Source of the DNA: Flavobacterium lotistagni
GTDB lineage: Bacteria; Bacteroidota; Bacteroidia; Flavobacteriales; Flavobacteriaceae
DNA: 64,000 nucleotides
Assembly (NCBI RefSeq): GCF_011392125.1
Contig: NZ_JAAJBU010000002.1
Location: 1 to 64,000 of the forward strand
Direction of reading: 5' to 3'
The position numbers and the translations under genes are program-made. Each line of letters begins with the position of its first letter. Position 1 is the stretch's first letter. The notes beneath the pieces are model-generated. The model was given only the letters and a program-made list of their open reading frames with translations. It had not been told where the DNA came from and searched no databases. Of this stretch, positions 44,752 through 53,700 are shown one piece after another.

Positions 44752-45726
44752 TTAAAAGGTTGGCAAAAGCACTTTGCTCAGTACGTGAATCACCCCGTTA
44801 GCCGCTTGTACATCAGTGGCAGTAATCGGACACTCACGGTTGTTGGCATCTTTAAGTCGTGCGCCGCCGTTTAGTAAAACTGTAAAACTCTGCGGTGTTT
44901 GTAGTGTGTTGACCACTTGCCCTTCTGTTAAACTTGCTGCCAAAACATTGGCTGGGCTAACTACATGATATTGCAGTACTTTAGTTAGATTTTCAGCGCT
45001 CACGCCAGCAATTCCGCCCGGTGCCAACTCTGTATTCAAGTCGGTGAAAGCATTGTTGGTCGGGGCAAAAACGGTGAATGGCCCGGCTCCGGAGAGAATC
45101 CCAACAAAATCAGGCTGACCTGCTCCAGTTAAAGCGCCAACCAATGAAGTGAAATTTGGATTTGCGATAGCATGATTCACAACTGTTGGCAAGGCAATCA
45201 CGTTATCGACAACATGAATTACTCCGTTGGAAGCATTAATGTTTGCTGTGACTACTGAAGCTCCTTTGTTTGAAGCGCCACCATTTAATTTTACATTTCC
45301 TGCTGTCACTTCCACATACATACTCAAGGTATTGGTTGTTGATGCCGAACCTTTGGCTAATGTTTTTACATAACCTGTGGTAAGTTCAGAAGCGGTTAAT
45401 GACGTACCAAGAACGTGGTTTCTGAGAATTTCTCGTAGAGCATCTACCGGAACGGCCTCAAGGTTAGCATAACCGTTTGCAGAGAGAAAAGCTGCGAACT
45501 TGTCGTTGGTTGGAGCGAAAACGGTGTAATCGCCAGCCGAGTTAAAAGTAGCTGTCAATCCGGTTCTGTTTAACGCGCTAACCAAAGTAGACAAATTAGG
45601 ATTACCCGACGCAATAGCGGCAATGGTCTGTGGAGTTGACGTTGTGTTGTCATCATCGTCGTCGCTGCAAGACAATACTGACAAGCAAAGTGCAAATACT
45701 GCAAAAGTTCTAATTAAATTTTTCAT
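44752..45726 (-). CDS. Fasciclin-domain lipoprotein
   Basis: The product is 324 residues from the ATG at 45726; an earlier start at 45783 would place the -7 promoter box inside the gene. A lipobox (LSVLSC) is followed by DDDDDN, an acidic stretch typical of outward-facing lipoproteins in this phylum. Two fasciclin (FAS1) domains follow, each with the H1 motif FTVFAPTN/YTVFAPTN and NGVIHVVDNVI/NGVIHVLSKVL. FAS1 domains mediate adhesion; the ligand is unknown. Confidence 0.9.
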   Translation of the reverse strand: MKNLIRTFAVFALCLSVLSCSDDDDDNTTSTPQTIAAIASGNPNLSTLVSALNRTGLTATFNSAGDYTVFAPTNDKFAAFLSANGYANLEAVPVDALREILRNHVLGTSLTASELTTGYVKTLAKGSASTTNTLSMYVEVTAGNVKLNGGASNKGASVVTANINASNGVIHVVDNVIALPTVVNHAIANPNFTSLVGALTGAGQPDFVGILSGAGPFTVFAPTNNAFTDLNTELAPGGIAGVSAENLTKVLQYHVVSPANVLAASLTEGQVVNTLQTPQSFTVLLNGGARLKDANNRECPITATDVQAANGVIHVLSKVLLPTF

Positions 45727-45749
45727 AGTCGTTTGATTTTTGTTTGCAG

Positions 45750-45757
45750 CAAATCTA
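45750..45757 (-). promoter_or_regulatory. -7 element of the fasciclin gene
   Basis: On the minus strand TAGATTTG fits TAnnTTTG, with TTG about 16 bases further upstream. It lies 24 bases before the chosen start at 45726. Confidence 0.6.
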
Positions 45758-45930
45758 TATTGATTTTGTTTAACAAAAAACATTAAACATTAAACAAATT
45801 AAAGTTTGTGAAAAAATTAACTAGACTGTTTAACGACTTAAAGCGCTTATTTTCAATACAAAAACAACCCAACCCAGCAAAATAAGAAATTCATTGACCA
45901 ATGATTTTGCCCGCGACTTAAACAAAATAA

Positions 45931-45974
45931 AAAAAGCATCCAAAAAAGGATGCTTTTTCAAGTAACTACTTGAA
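45931..45974 (-). terminator. Double hairpin terminator of the cytochrome gene
   Basis: Two adjacent perfect hairpins lie just after the cytochrome stop: TTCAAGTA/TACTTGAA (45957-45974) and AAAAAGCATCC/GGATGCTTTTT (45931-45958). They end in T runs on the minus strand. Confidence 0.8.
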
Positions 45975-45978
45975 ATAA

Positions 45979-46290
45979 TTATAATTGGGTATAAATATAA
46001 TTCGTGATGGGTGCCATTTCTGCATCAGACAATTTGGCTTTCTTTTGCATTCTCACTAGGATGGGTGCCCACTCAGTTTTTGAAAAATCTTTGGGGTCGA
46101 AAAGTTTATGGCATTTACCACAGTGATTTTCATAAGCTACTTTTCCTGAGGCTTCATCTGTCACGACATCCTTAACTACAGCCGTGTTAGGTGTTGGCGG
46201 TGGCGGTGGCGTTGCAGCGGTTGACGATTTAGAAGCACAAGAATAAATCAATCCTGCGGTAAGGCATAATGCTAGGTACTTTAATTTCAT
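45979..46290 (-). CDS. Small monoheme c-type cytochrome lipoprotein
   Basis: The product is 103 residues from the ATG at 46290; a start at 46329 would lie upstream of the -7 element. A lipobox (LIYSC, Cys18) is followed by a Pro-rich spacer with seven prolines and a single heme motif CGKCH (Cys57, Cys60, His61). A later Met (about residue 90) could be the axial ligand. It is probably a membrane-tethered periplasmic electron carrier; partners are not adjacent. Confidence 0.85.
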   Translation of the reverse strand: MKLKYLALCLTAGLIYSCASKSSTAATPPPPPTPNTAVVKDVVTDEASGKVAYENHCGKCHKLFDPKDFSKTEWAPILVRMQKKAKLSDAEMAPITNYIYTQL

Positions 46291-46307
46291 ATCTGATGTT
46301 TGTTTTT

Positions 46308-46315
46308 CAAATATA
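46308..46315 (-). promoter_or_regulatory. -7 element of the cytochrome gene
   Basis: On the minus strand TATATTTG fits TAnnTTTG, 18 bases before the start at 46290. It adjoins the terminator of the upstream PPIase gene. Confidence 0.6.
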
Positions 46316-46317
46316 AA

Positions 46318-46348
46318 AAAACCCGACAATAATCAATCGTCGGGTTTT
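46318..46348 (-). terminator. Terminator of the cyclophilin-FKBP gene
   Basis: AAAACCCGAC / GTCGGGTTTT with an 11-base loop is followed by T on the minus strand. Confidence 0.8.
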
Positions 46349-46375
46349 ATTTTTTTAGCCTTTTTAAGCGAAATT

Positions 46376-47308
46376 TTATTTTACATCCATAAGTTCTACA
46401 TCAAAAACTAGTGTCGCATTAGGTGGAATCACTCCTCCGGCTCCGCGCGAACCATAACCCAAATGCGATGGAATTACAAAACGGGCCTTATCTCCTACTT
46501 GTAAAAGCGCTATACCTTCATCCCAGCCTTCGATAACGTGACCCATTCCCAAAGGAAATTCAATAGGCTTTTTTCTCGCGTAAGACGAATCGAATACTTT
46601 GCCATTATCTAACGAACCAGAATAATGTACCGCAACGGTTCTGCCTTTCTCGGCTTTTTTACCATTTCCTTTCTGAATCATTTTGTAGCGCAATCCGCTT
46701 TCAGTTTTGTCGAATCCGGCGGCCAGTTTTTCCATAGCGGCTTCGGCTGCTTCGCGCTCTGCTGCTTCTCGTTTGGCGCGTGATCCTTCAAAGGTTCTGA
46801 AAGCTTCTACGGCATTCCATTTTTGGGCTTCTTCACCTACACGGATGATTTCTACCGAATCCATGGTGTCACCTTGTGCAATAGCATCAACAACATCTTG
46901 GCCTTCTACCACATTTCCGAAAACGGTGTGTTTATTATCGAGCCAAGGCGTAGCGACATGCGTAATAAAAAACTGCGAACCATTGCTGCCCGGCCCTGAA
47001 TTGGCCATAGACAAAACGCCTGGGCCATCGTGGCGCAAATCGTGGTGGAACTCATCGTCGAAGTTGTAACCCGGACCACCGGTGCCGATGCCTTGCGGAC
47101 AACCGCCTTGAATCATGAAGTCTGGAATCACGCGGTGGAATTTTAAGCCGTCATAGTATTTTTGGCCTTGTGGTTTTACTTTGTTCTCAAGATTTCCTTC
47201 AGCCAATGCAACAAAATTGCCGACCGTTCCCGGTGTTAAATCGTGGGTGAGTTTTACTAAAATCGAGCCTTTAGGCGTGTTGAATTTAGCGTATATACCG
47301 TTTTCCAT
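46376..47308 (-). CDS. Peptidyl-prolyl isomerase, cyclophilin-FKBP fusion
   Basis: This 310-residue protein has two different PPIase folds in one chain. Residues about 1-165 are a cyclophilin ([44 protein letters not shown]). A charged helical linker follows (about 170-198, [14 protein letters not shown]). Residues about 200-310 are FKBP-type ([60 protein letters not shown]). No signal peptide is visible, so it is cytoplasmic. Dual-family immunophilins are known but uncommon outside this phylum and some protists. Confidence 0.93.
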   Translation of the reverse strand: MENGIYAKFNTPKGSILVKLTHDLTPGTVGNFVALAEGNLENKVKPQGQKYYDGLKFHRVIPDFMIQGGCPQGIGTGGPGYNFDDEFHHDLRHDGPGVLSMANSGPGSNGSQFFITHVATPWLDNKHTVFGNVVEGQDVVDAIAQGDTMDSVEIIRVGEEAQKWNAVEAFRTFEGSRAKREAAEREAAEAAMEKLAAGFDKTESGLRYKMIQKGNGKKAEKGRTVAVHYSGSLDNGKVFDSSYARKKPIEFPLGMGHVIEGWDEGIALLQVGDKARFVIPSHLGYGSRGAGGVIPPNATLVFDVELMDVK

Positions 47309-47333
47309 TTTTGGTGTTTTTAAAATTGAGCGG

Positions 47334-47341
47334 CAAAGGTA
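47334..47341 (-). promoter_or_regulatory. -7 element of the PPIase gene
   Basis: On the minus strand TACCTTTG fits TAnnTTTG and lies 26 bases before the start. It is back to back with the DUF1569 promoter. Confidence 0.55.
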
Positions 47342-47353
47342 ACTTTAATATGC

Positions 47354-47361
47354 TAAATTTG
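47354..47361 (+). promoter_or_regulatory. -7 element of the DUF1569 gene
   Basis: TAAATTTG fits TAnnTTTG and lies 24 bases before the ATG at 47385. The divergent pair of -7 boxes is only 12 bases apart. Confidence 0.6.
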
Positions 47362-47384
47362 AAAACGCTAAAAAATAACTTCTT

Positions 47385-47834
47385 ATGGCTTCAGTATTTA
47401 ACCCGATCGATAATCAGGCGATGGTCGATAGAATTGAAAAACTAACCCCACAAACCCAAGCATTATGGGGAAAAATGAGTGTAAACCAAATGTTCGTGCA
47501 CAGCACCAAAGCTATTGAAGTAGCTTATGGAAAAATAGAATTAAAGGTGCTGTTCATTTTCAGATTATTGGGTCGATTGCTCAAAAACAAAGTGATTGTC
47601 AAAGGTAACCTCGACAAAAACAGCCCAACTGCCAAAGAGTTTGTCATAACAGACCAACCCGACTTTGAAGTCAGTAAAAAAGATTTGATTCAGGCATTCC
47701 GGAAATTTGCCCAGGAAGGCCCAAGTTGCATCAAACTTCACAAACATCCGTTTTGGGGGCCACTTACCATTGAAGAATGGGATATGCTCATGTGGAAACA
47801 TCTCGACCATCATTTAAGGCAATTCGGAGTTTGA
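47385..47834 (+). CDS. DUF1569 (DinB-like) family protein
   Basis: The 149-residue soluble protein has the DUF1569 pattern: LTPQTQALWGKMSVNQMFVHSTKAIE at the N-terminus and HPFWGPLTIEEWDMLMWKHLDHHLRQFG at the C-terminus. His residues in these positions resemble the metal site of the DinB four-helix fold. The activity is unknown. It has its own promoter, divergent from the PPIase gene. Confidence 0.86.
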   Translation: MASVFNPIDNQAMVDRIEKLTPQTQALWGKMSVNQMFVHSTKAIEVAYGKIELKVLFIFRLLGRLLKNKVIVKGNLDKNSPTAKEFVITDQPDFEVSKKDLIQAFRKFAQEGPSCIKLHKHPFWGPLTIEEWDMLMWKHLDHHLRQFGV

Positions 47835-47869
47835 TTGCTTAAGATAAAAGTTTATCTCAGGAAATTGCC

Positions 47870-47925
47870 CTAGCCCTGATCGCAGCAAAGTGCCGTGCAC
47901 TGCGAAGAGCAGGTTCCCGGCTTCT
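47870..47925 (+). repeat. Dispersed intergenic element, copy E4
   Basis: This segment starts CTAGCCCTGATCGCAGC and ends AGCAGGTTCCCGGCTTCT. It aligns without gaps over 55 bp to copy E5 at 62951. It lies between DUF1569 and trmD. Confidence 0.75.
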
Positions 47926-47972
47926 GACCCAAGCGAAGTGAACTGACGCAGTAAAAAAAATCCAAAACTTTG

Positions 47973-47980
47973 TACATTTG
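47973..47980 (+). promoter_or_regulatory. -7 element directly before trmD
   Basis: TACATTTG fits TAnnTTTG and ends only 4 bases before the trmD ATG at 47985. If used, transcription would start at or very near the start codon, giving a leaderless mRNA. Confidence 0.45.
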
Positions 47981-47984
47981 CCGC

Positions 47985-48662
47985 ATGAGAATCGACATCA
48001 TTACCGTTTTACCGGAACTTTTACGCAGCCCGTTTGAAGCTTCGATTATGAAACGCGCTATCGATAAAGGCCTTGTGGAAGTGCACATCCACAACCTGCG
48101 CGACTACACGACCAACAAACAAAAAAGCGTAGACGATTACCCGTTTGGAGGCGGTGCTGGTATGGTGATGACCGTGCAACCGATTGATGCTTGTATCACG
48201 CATTTGAAAAGTGAACGCCAATACGACGAGGTGATTTACATGACACCCGATGGCGAAACGCTGAACCAGAAAATGGCCAACAGCATGTCATTGTATGAAA
48301 ACATTATTATCCTGTGTGGGCACTATAAAGGTGTGGACCAACGGGTGCGCGATCATTTTATTACGAAGGAAATTTCTATTGGCGATTACGTTTTAAGCGG
48401 AGGTGAACTCGGCGCAATGGTTTTGAGCGATGCGTTGATTAGATTGATTCCCGGTGTTTTGAGCGACGAGACTTCGGCCTTGACCGACAGTTTCCAAGAC
48501 AATTTATTATCACCGCCAATTTATACGCGCCCAGCAGACTACAACGGCTGGAAAGTACCTGAAGTTTTGACCAGTGGCCACGCCGGAAAAATCGAAAAAT
48601 GGCGTGAAGACATGGCGTATGAGCATACAAAAGCGCGTCGTCCCGACTTGCTCAATGAATAA
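47985..48662 (+). CDS. trmD: tRNA (guanine-N1)-methyltransferase
   Basis: The enzyme methylates G37 of tRNAs, preventing frameshifting at proline and related codons; tRNA-Pro(GGG) in this window is a likely substrate. The 225-residue protein from the ATG at 47985 has the knot motifs [36 protein letters not shown] and the C-terminal [30 protein letters not shown] five codons earlier is an unlikely start. rplS lies 154 bp downstream behind its own promoter. Confidence 0.95.
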   Translation: MRIDIITVLPELLRSPFEASIMKRAIDKGLVEVHIHNLRDYTTNKQKSVDDYPFGGGAGMVMTVQPIDACITHLKSERQYDEVIYMTPDGETLNQKMANSMSLYENIIILCGHYKGVDQRVRDHFITKEISIGDYVLSGGELGAMVLSDALIRLIPGVLSDETSALTDSFQDNLLSPPIYTRPADYNGWKVPEVLTSGHAGKIEKWREDMAYEHTKARRPDLLNE

Positions 48663-48735
48663 TAATTAATAATGAGGTGGTTACAGTAGTATATTTTTTC
48701 AAATTATTCCTTGTTAATTATTAATTATTAATTAA
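48660..48735. repeat. AT-rich inverted repeat TAATTAATAAT type
   Basis: ATAATTAATAAT near 48662 can pair with ATTATTAATTAT near 48723. The right arm runs into the rplS -7 element, so folding could affect rplS expression. Confidence 0.55.
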
Positions 48736-48740
48736 ATTTG
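48711..48740 (+). promoter_or_regulatory. rplS promoter
   Basis: TTG (48711-48713), a 19-base spacer and TAAATTTG (48733-48740) match the Bacteroidota consensus. The leader before the ATG at 48817 is about 70 bases. Confidence 0.7.
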
Positions 48741-48816
48741 CGCCCACTTAGACCAACCTCTGGCGAGAACCGTGCATGTTGCTCTGATTTTAAAACTTTT
48801 ATTTAAACCATTAGTC

Positions 48817-49167
48817 ATGGCAAATTTATTAGAATTCGTACAGAACGAATTAGTAGCTAAAAAAGATTTCCCAGAATTCGGAGCAGGTGATACCATTACC
48901 GTTTACTACGAAATTAAAGAAGGTGAAAAAACCAGAACGCAGTTTTTCAAAGGCGTTGTGATCCAAAGAAGAGGTTCAGGTGTTACTGAAACTTTCACAA
49001 TCCGTAAAATGTCAGGTTCAGTTGGTGTTGAGCGTATCTTCCCGGTGAACTTGCCTGCATTGCAAAAAATCGAAATCAACAAGAAAGGTCACGTTCGTAG
49101 AGCTAGAATTTTCTACTTCAGAGAACTTACCGGTAAGAAAGCGAAAATCAGAGATAAAAGAAGATAA
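48817..49167 (+). CDS. rplS: 50S ribosomal protein L19
   Basis: The protein has 116 residues from the ATG at 48817. An upstream start at 48772 would add 15 residues with no match to L19. It has the L19 signatures FGAGDTITVYYEIKEGEKTRTQ, VIQRRGSG, TFTIRKMSGSVGVERIFP and VRRARIFYFRELTGKKAKI. L19 sits at the 30S-50S interface. trmD upstream is its usual neighbour. A strong terminator follows. Confidence 0.97.
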   Translation: MANLLEFVQNELVAKKDFPEFGAGDTITVYYEIKEGEKTRTQFFKGVVIQRRGSGVTETFTIRKMSGSVGVERIFPVNLPALQKIEINKKGHVRRARIFYFRELTGKKAKIRDKRR

Positions 49168-49191
49168 TCTTTTCGCTCAATATTATAGAAG

Positions 49192-49219
49192 TCCCGATTT
49201 CACCATCGGGATTTTTTTT
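49192..49219 (+). terminator. Rho-independent terminator after rplS
   Basis: TCCCGAT / ATCGGGA with a 6-base loop is followed by T8. Confidence 0.9.
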
Positions 49220-49363
49220 GCTCCGAATCGAACTGAAATCTGACATTTTAATAATTTTCTCACCTTAAATTAACACTTTGCTATTTTTGACAAACCCAAA
49301 TTCACAAATCCGCAAATCAATCGTTTTCGCTGGGCAAGCTGGCTGATTTGCAGCGGATTTTAA

Positions 49364-49371
49364 TATATTTG
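49364..49371 (+). promoter_or_regulatory. -7 element of icd
   Basis: TATATTTG fits TAnnTTTG and lies 39 bases before the ATG at 49411. The nearest TTG is closer than usual. Confidence 0.55.
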
Positions 49372-49410
49372 TTTCCGCAAAAAATTACAAACTCATTAAT
49401 ATCAATCAGC

Positions 49411-50634
49411 ATGGCAAAAATTAAAGTAGTCAATCCCGTGGTGGAACTCGACGGCGATGAAATGACACGCATCATTTGGGCTTTTATCAAAGAAAAATTG
49501 ATCCTTCCTTATCTGGATCTCGATATCAAATACTACGATTTAGGCATCGAAAGCCGCGAAGCCACTAAAGACCAAATTACGATTGACTCAGCCGAAGCCA
49601 TCAAGAAATACAATGTCGGTATCAAATGCGCGACCATTACGCCAGATGAAGAGCGCGTGAAAGAATTCAACCTTTCAGAAATGTGGAAATCGCCCAACGG
49701 AACCATCCGTAATATCGTCGGTGGAACCGTTTTCCGTGAGCCGATTATCATGAGCAATGTGCCGCGTTATGTTCAAGGCTGGACCAAACCGATTGTGATT
49801 GGTCGTCACGCTTTTGGCGATCAATATAAAGCGACTGATAAAGTTATCAAAGGAAAAGGTACTTTAACCATGTCGTTCACTAATGAAGCAGGAGAAACTA
49901 CCGAGTGGAAAGTCTACGATTTCAAAGGCGACGGTGTGGCGATGAGCATGTACAACACCGACGAAAGCATCTACGGATTCGCGCATTCTTCATTCCAGAT
50001 GGCACTCACGAAAAAATGGCCGTTATACCTTTCGACCAAAAACACGATTTTGAAAGCTTACGACGGACGTTTTAAAGACATTTTCGAAGAGGTGTACCAA
50101 GAGCATTACAAAGCGGATTTCGAGAAAAACGGCATGGTGTACGAGCACCGATTGATTGATGATATGGTTGCTTCTGCAATGAAATGGAACGGTGGATTCG
50201 TTTGGGCTTGCAAGAACTACGACGGCGACGTACAATCTGATACGGTAGCGCAAGGTTTTGGATCTTTAGGATTGATGACTTCAGTTTTAGTAACACCTGA
50301 CGGAAAAACCGTAGAAGCCGAAGCCGCACACGGAACCGTGACACGCCATTACCGCGAACACCAAAAAGGAAGAGCCACTTCGACCAACCCGATTGCTTCT
50401 ATTTTCGCTTGGACACGCGGACTAGAGCACAGAGGAAAACTGGACAACAACCAAGAATTGATTGGATTCTGCCAAGCTTTAGAGCAAGTTTGTATCGATA
50501 CCGTAGAAAGCGGCAAAATGACCAAAGATTTAGCGATGCTCGTAAAACCGGAAGGTTTAACCAGCGTAGACTATCTAACGACCGAAGCTTTCTTGGAAGC
50601 CATCAAAGAAAATTTGGAAAAGAAATTAGGTTAA
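49411..50634 (+). CDS. icd: Isocitrate dehydrogenase (NADP), eukaryotic-type
   Basis: The enzyme oxidises isocitrate to 2-oxoglutarate in the TCA cycle. The 407-residue product starts at ATG 49411 ([20 protein letters not shown]). It carries the substrate region [21 protein letters not shown] and the cofactor region [19 protein letters not shown]. These segments are those of the homodimeric eukaryotic-like subfamily rather than the E. coli type. A start at 49348 would add 21 residues and cross the -7 element. A terminator follows. Confidence 0.95.
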   Translation: MAKIKVVNPVVELDGDEMTRIIWAFIKEKLILPYLDLDIKYYDLGIESREATKDQITIDSAEAIKKYNVGIKCATITPDEERVKEFNLSEMWKSPNGTIRNIVGGTVFREPIIMSNVPRYVQGWTKPIVIGRHAFGDQYKATDKVIKGKGTLTMSFTNEAGETTEWKVYDFKGDGVAMSMYNTDESIYGFAHSSFQMALTKKWPLYLSTKNTILKAYDGRFKDIFEEVYQEHYKADFEKNGMVYEHRLIDDMVASAMKWNGGFVWACKNYDGDVQSDTVAQGFGSLGLMTSVLVTPDGKTVEAEAAHGTVTRHYREHQKGRATSTNPIASIFAWTRGLEHRGKLDNNQELIGFCQALEQVCIDTVESGKMTKDLAMLVKPEGLTSVDYLTTEAFLEAIKENLEKKLG

Positions 50635-50654
50635 TCAACCGCTTTAAGAATATA

Positions 50655-50684
50655 AAAGGTAACTGGAAACGGTTGCCTTTTTTT
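50655..50684 (+). terminator. Rho-independent terminator after icd
   Basis: AAAGGTAAC / GTTGCCTTT (one G-T pair, 8-base loop) is followed by T4. Confidence 0.8.
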
Positions 50685-50691
50685 ATTGTGC

Positions 50692-52152
50692 TTATTTAAT
50701 TAAAAACAGAAAAGGATACAAAATCTTCGTTAGTAGATTGAGGTTCTTTTTAGGTTTGAATTCAACCTGATCCCGATCAAATGCATTGTCCCTGAGAATG
50801 CCCGAATCAAAATACGACGCCACCGTTTTTCGATAGTTCTCAATTTGTTTATTAATTAGATCAGCATGCGAACTGTTTTCCAAGACTACCTGTTTACCGT
50901 TTATTAGAAAAGGCATGAGTTCATTAGTAGCATAATCTGATGGAGTGGAAATATCTAGACTCCCACTGATAACGAGTGTCTCGGTTGGTGTTTTCCTGAT
51001 ATTTTTGTATTCTCGGGGAATCGAAATTGATTTTAAAATTTCTGGCATCGCACCCCACAGAAATTTTGAATAAGCGGAACCCAATGTAGATTCCGCCTCT
51101 TGAGCAAGCTGGGCAACAAAATCAACATCGGGATCATAGTCAATGCTTCCTTTTATAAACATATCGCCCCATACATTTCGGGAAGACATATAATTGTAAA
51201 ATTTCTGCATGGCACAAAATCCACTGTAATCTTTTCTATAAGCAGCTTTAAAAACAGCATCAAAAGCGATGGCAGCCATATCCCTGTCATACATCATCAT
51301 AAAAACAGCCATTCTGATTTTTTCTGGATCTAACCGAAATAAAGACCACTTTTTAGGCACTTGCGCAAAAGCTTTTTCCATGGCTTGTTTGATACTGCCC
51401 GGCCCTTTGTATCGAAAGGGTTGGTTTTGGTATAGTTCGTCATATTTTGCAATGATTTTTTCATTCATGGAAGACCACCAGATAAAATGCTTCGGCGGAT
51501 TGGCACCTACCATAACCGATCTTTTCACCACTCCGGGAAACTTCAAATCATATAAAAGAGCCAAACGTGTTCCGTAGCTGATACTTAAGAGATTAATTTG
51601 CTGATAACCCAAATGGTGGCGCACATAATCAATATCATGGATCACATTCGGCACTCGATACAAACGGTAATCCATACCTTGCTTTTCAAGGGAGACAAAA
51701 TACTGAGTCAATTCGTTCTTAAAGTTTTTAATAGATTTCTCACTGAGGATTTGATGGTTCAGTCCTCGAGCGGCCCGACAAAGTTTTTTCGATGTTAATT
51801 TTACCGCTCCGTCTATTCCGCGATAACCCACACAGACGAAATCATGGTGTTCCAATAAATAATGATTTCCCGTTTTTTTTATATTGGACGCTCCGGGGCC
51901 ACCGTCGAGAAAAAATACGGGTTCTTGACGCTTGGTTGAGTTCGATTTGATGATATATAATGATAAGGGTATCAACTTGCTATCCTTCGCATCGTAATTT
52001 TCCGGTACTTCGATACTCCCTTGATAAGTTTTATAGCTATTCCCGTTGATGCGGATTTTTCCGTGTTTTAATTTATCCCAGCTATTTTGCCCACCTACGG
52101 TTTGAAAAGCAAGAGCCAAAACCAGTATAGTAATTGTCTTAATATTTTGCAT
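50692..52152 (-). CDS. Secreted alpha/beta hydrolase (TAP/prolyl-aminopeptidase-like)
   Basis: The 486-residue protein has a signal peptide (about residues 1-21), the oxyanion-hole motif FLDGGPGAS, the nucleophile elbow SISYGTR, an Asp in the SGSLDIST segment and a His in SSHADL near residue 420. This is the layout of TAP-like and proline iminopeptidase families. The elbow has Ser in place of the usual first Gly. It is periplasmic or exported; the substrate is unknown. The AraC-type regulator lies 84 bp upstream on the same strand. Confidence 0.83.
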   Translation of the reverse strand: MQNIKTITILVLALAFQTVGGQNSWDKLKHGKIRINGNSYKTYQGSIEVPENYDAKDSKLIPLSLYIIKSNSTKRQEPVFFLDGGPGASNIKKTGNHYLLEHHDFVCVGYRGIDGAVKLTSKKLCRAARGLNHQILSEKSIKNFKNELTQYFVSLEKQGMDYRLYRVPNVIHDIDYVRHHLGYQQINLLSISYGTRLALLYDLKFPGVVKRSVMVGANPPKHFIWWSSMNEKIIAKYDELYQNQPFRYKGPGSIKQAMEKAFAQVPKKWSLFRLDPEKIRMAVFMMMYDRDMAAIAFDAVFKAAYRKDYSGFCAMQKFYNYMSSRNVWGDMFIKGSIDYDPDVDFVAQLAQEAESTLGSAYSKFLWGAMPEILKSISIPREYKNIRKTPTETLVISGSLDISTPSDYATNELMPFLINGKQVVLENSSHADLINKQIENYRKTVASYFDSGILRDNAFDRDQVEFKPKKNLNLLTKILYPFLFLIK

Positions 52153-52236
52153 CTTTCAGTTTGATTTAGGTGCAAATTTTCAACAAAAAAATCGAGGATA
52201 GGCCCGACCTTACAAGCTGAAACCTAAAAAAAACAG

Positions 52237-53376
52237 TTACTCCGGTATCGCTTGGCCAACATATTCCGTTGGGGTTTTTCCTGTGACCCTTTTAAAATGC
52301 CTATTGAATGATGACTTAGAATTGAAACCGCAATCGTAAGCTAATGACATCATGGTATATTTTTGATTTTCAGGCCGTCCAATCAAAGAAATAAATTCGT
52401 TAATCCTTAAGGTATTGATATAATCGTAAAAATTCTGGTTCTTGTACTCATTAATGGCTTGTGATAACACATTGGGATGGATATCTAATTTGAGTGCCAA
52501 ATCCGAAATCTTCAAATACGTGTCCCGGTATAAATGTTCTTGATCCATGAGCTGATCCAAGGCTTGTACGATTTTCATTGCCGCTTCTTTTTTCAAACCT
52601 GTCTTTGCGTATTTGACGTTTTCGTGTAATTTATTTTCTTGAGAAACTTCTTCTAACGTGGCTGTCACTTGGGAAACATTTGAAGTCATTGTGGTGGACT
52701 GAGTAATCACGGCGTTACCAAATATCCTGACCTGATTGATTCCAAAATATCCGATATACAATACTACAAATACAGCCAAGGCAAATACTTGCTGATCATT
52801 ACCAAACAGCACAGCAATCCAGATGGCCCCTATCCCGATAATGAGGCCGGTCATCCATTGCAAATTTATTCTGTCGATATCTGAAAACTGATGCAAGATG
52901 TCTTTTCGGTGCCTCCTTAACAGTACTATTGACCGGAAGACATAATATACCCCAGAGATGTTGATAAAAATAGAACTGTAGAATACAAAATCCTCATAGC
53001 CTATACCATCATGCCGATAAATATATTCCTTTTCCTGAGCCGACAAACAAAAAAAGGGAATCATGGTCAGGTAGGAAAACAGAAAAGGCATAAAATGAAT
53101 CAAAAACCTATATCGACCTACGGGAAAATGATTCGTCAAAGCGGCCAAATACAGATATAATAATGGCCCGTGCAAAAATGGCAATGGTGCTTCTATACCA
53201 TATAAATATGAAAAGTAATCAGCCCTAAGCGCATCATGGATTTTGAAAAGTGCTAAATGGGCGAAAATAACGAACAGCCATGCGGCAAGTATGTAATCTG
53301 CCCTGGATTTGGATTGTTTGAAAACCAACAAAAAACAAAGAAATAACGAAATGGAAATTCCTAGTACGAACAGCAT
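52237..53376 (-). CDS. Membrane AraC-family transcriptional regulator
   Basis: The 379-residue protein has about seven N-terminal membrane segments (residues 1-230) and a C-terminal AraC/HTH_18 domain: LYRDTYLKISDLALKLDIHPNVLSQAINEYKNQNFYDYIN, then MMSLAYDCGFNSKSSFNRHFKRVTGKTPTEY. The membrane part presumably senses a signal. It is divergent from the T9SS gene at 53701 and upstream of the hydrolase at 50692, so either may be its target. Confidence 0.88.
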   Translation of the reverse strand: MLFVLGISISLFLCFLLVFKQSKSRADYILAAWLFVIFAHLALFKIHDALRADYFSYLYGIEAPLPFLHGPLLYLYLAALTNHFPVGRYRFLIHFMPFLFSYLTMIPFFCLSAQEKEYIYRHDGIGYEDFVFYSSIFINISGVYYVFRSIVLLRRHRKDILHQFSDIDRINLQWMTGLIIGIGAIWIAVLFGNDQQVFALAVFVVLYIGYFGINQVRIFGNAVITQSTTMTSNVSQVTATLEEVSQENKLHENVKYAKTGLKKEAAMKIVQALDQLMDQEHLYRDTYLKISDLALKLDIHPNVLSQAINEYKNQNFYDYINTLRINEFISLIGRPENQKYTMMSLAYDCGFNSKSSFNRHFKRVTGKTPTEYVGQAIPE

Positions 53377-53700
53377 GACTGTATTTTTTTATCGAGCTTT
53401 GGTTAATATCGCTAACATGTCGCAAATCATCACAAGACACTAATAATTTACGAATACATCTTCATTTGGTGAATCGAAAAATGATCATATGTTCACTTAT
53501 CCCATTGATTGGGTGAAAGTTGAAAATAATAAAATTTGAGTTTCATCTTATAGGCTGAAACTTATTAGAGCCTTACACCTCCGATTTTTGCCTTCGCAAA
53601 TATAAATCTTTAGTCAAATGCACAATACTGCCACACGAGTAAATGATTTAATTATTTGTTTCAAATAAATCAATAACTAAAAACTAAACAATGAAAAACT
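53377..53700. other. 324-bp divergent regulatory region
   Basis: There is no gene here. It contains a 7-bp hairpin AGTTTCA/TGAAACT (53539-53562, 10-base loop). A minus-strand -7 box TATATTTG lies at 53597-53604, about 220 bases from the regulator start, giving a long leader if used. No clear plus-strand -7 box was found before the T9SS gene, compatible with regulator-dependent activation. Confidence 0.55.
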
